From an uncultured Lachnospiraceae bacterium (lineage in GTDB: Bacteria > Bacillota > Clostridia > Lachnospirales > Lachnospiraceae): a stretch of DNA of 32,208 nucleotides. This document shows, in pieces, positions 31,805-32,208 of this stretch. The stretch lies in the NCBI GenBank assembly GCA_910588295.1, contig CAJUQO010000025.1:1-32208 (forward strand), written 5' to 3'. The translations under genes and the position numbers were made by a program. A model generated the notes under the pieces. That model did no database searches and had not been told where the DNA came from. It saw nothing but the letters and a program-made list of their open reading frames with translations. Positions within the stretch are counted from its first letter, which is position 1. Every line of letters begins with the position of its first letter.

Positions 31805-31848
31805 CAGGGTTGATTTAAAAATGCCTATATATAAAGGATCTTTTTAGT
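31805..31848 (+). promoter_or_regulatory. Short CRISPR leader
   Basis: Only 44 bp separate the cas2 stop from the first repeat. The segment is AT-rich (ATGCCTATATATAAAG) and ends CTTTTTAGT. Repeat orientation matches Streptococcus I-E arrays, so this is the leader side. Any array promoter must lie partly within cas2; TTGATT (31810-31815) and TATAAA (31830-31835) are too close together (14 bp) to be convincing. Confidence 0.6.
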
Positions 31849-32208
31849 GTTTTCCCCGTATACGCGGGGGTGATCCTAATCCATCCAGTGGAGTTACTAG
31901 GCGAACTCAGTTTTCCCCGTATACGCGGGGGTGATCCTTTCAGCCGTGTCTGCCCGGGGAGCTACACTTTGTTTTCCCCGTATACGCGGGGGTGATCCTA
32001 AAGCCCCTTTGCTTCTCCCCGTGATAGTTCAGTTTTCCCCGTATACGCGGGGGTGATCCTGCTAAGCTTGCTAACCAAGTGTCAATCGGCGGGTTTTCCC
32101 CGTATACGCGGGGGTGATCCTACCATCGCATATTTGCATTCTATACTCAAATGGTTTTCCCCGTATACGCGGGGGTGATCCTAAAGCCCCTTTGCTTCTC
32201 CCCGTGAT
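31849..32208 (+). CRISPR. Type I-E CRISPR array, cut by the window end
   Basis: Six identical 29-nt repeats start at 31849, 31910, 31971, 32032, 32093 and 32154. The repeat opens GTTTTCCCCGTATACG and closes GGTGATCCT, with a CCCCG...CGGGG hairpin. Five full spacers are each exactly 32 nt (31878-31909, 31939-31970, 32000-32031, 32061-32092, 32122-32153); a sixth is cut after 26 nt (32183-32208). Repeat and spacer lengths are those of type I-E and fit the adjoining cas genes. Spacer 6 equals spacer 3 over all 26 visible bases. All visible repeats are free of variation, as at a leader-proximal end. The array continues beyond the window. Confidence 0.99.

Noticed and set aside
31878..32208. Self-targeting spacers against genes in this window
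   Set aside because: By eye none of the spacers matches another part of the window; a database search would be needed for phage targets.

Overview
This window looks like a chromosome segment of a spore-forming, gut-type Firmicute, most likely Lachnospiraceae or a related Clostridia. That reading is inferred from spoVAD/spoVAE, a DUF342-CheX-CheY operon, strong AGGAGG ribosome sites, TTGACA/TATAAT promoters, a yybP-ykoY-type leader, and a CRISPR repeat and Cas2-exonuclease fusion of the kind known from Firmicute type I-E systems.

Left part (1-4.3 kb, minus strand): a regulator-transporter operon reads leftward as XRE-cupin regulator, potA, potB, potC. Its promoter (4393-4420) carries a perfect inverted repeat over the -35 box. 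The expected substrate-binding gene potD is absent. Only a short open tail remains after potC, followed by an azlC-azlD remnant broken by deletions and a 10-bp tandem duplication, so this end of the operon is decaying.

Middle part (4.5-21.7 kb): (i) a three-gene operon of a DUF342/FapA-like protein, a CheX-like phosphatase and a single-domain CheY; (ii) the sporulation pair spoVAD-spoVAE without spoVAC; (iii) a tiny leader ORF whose stop codon lies in a 14-bp hairpin, a CDP-glycerol glycerophosphotransferase-like gene and a probably truncated SH3-like protein; (iv) a 139-aa unknown protein with a 1742-aa DUF4132-type giant; (v) a promoter, a manganese (yybP-ykoY) riboswitch and an intrinsic terminator in front of a Ca2+/Na+ antiporter; (vi) an AraC regulator divergent from a GH120 beta-xylosidase-like gene.

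Right part (21.7-32.2 kb): a defence island of visibly lower GC. It begins at the broken remnant of a PD-(D/E)XK nuclease gene. A Phd/PIN toxin-antitoxin pair follows, with its promoter inside the remnant. A 92-bp segment then holds three copies of a 15-bp motif, and after it comes a complete type I-E CRISPR-Cas operon (cas3, cas8e, cse2, cas7e, cas5e, cas6e, cas1, cas2-DEDDh) with tight or overlapping junctions. The CRISPR array (29-nt repeats, 32-nt spacers) starts 44 bp after cas2 and runs off the window; its third and sixth spacers are identical over the visible length. I found no wholly new system. The least explained items are the triple motif before cas3, the TA-CRISPR adjacency, the DUF4132 pair, the leader-ORF/hairpin and the Mn riboswitch on a Ca2+/Na+ exchanger.
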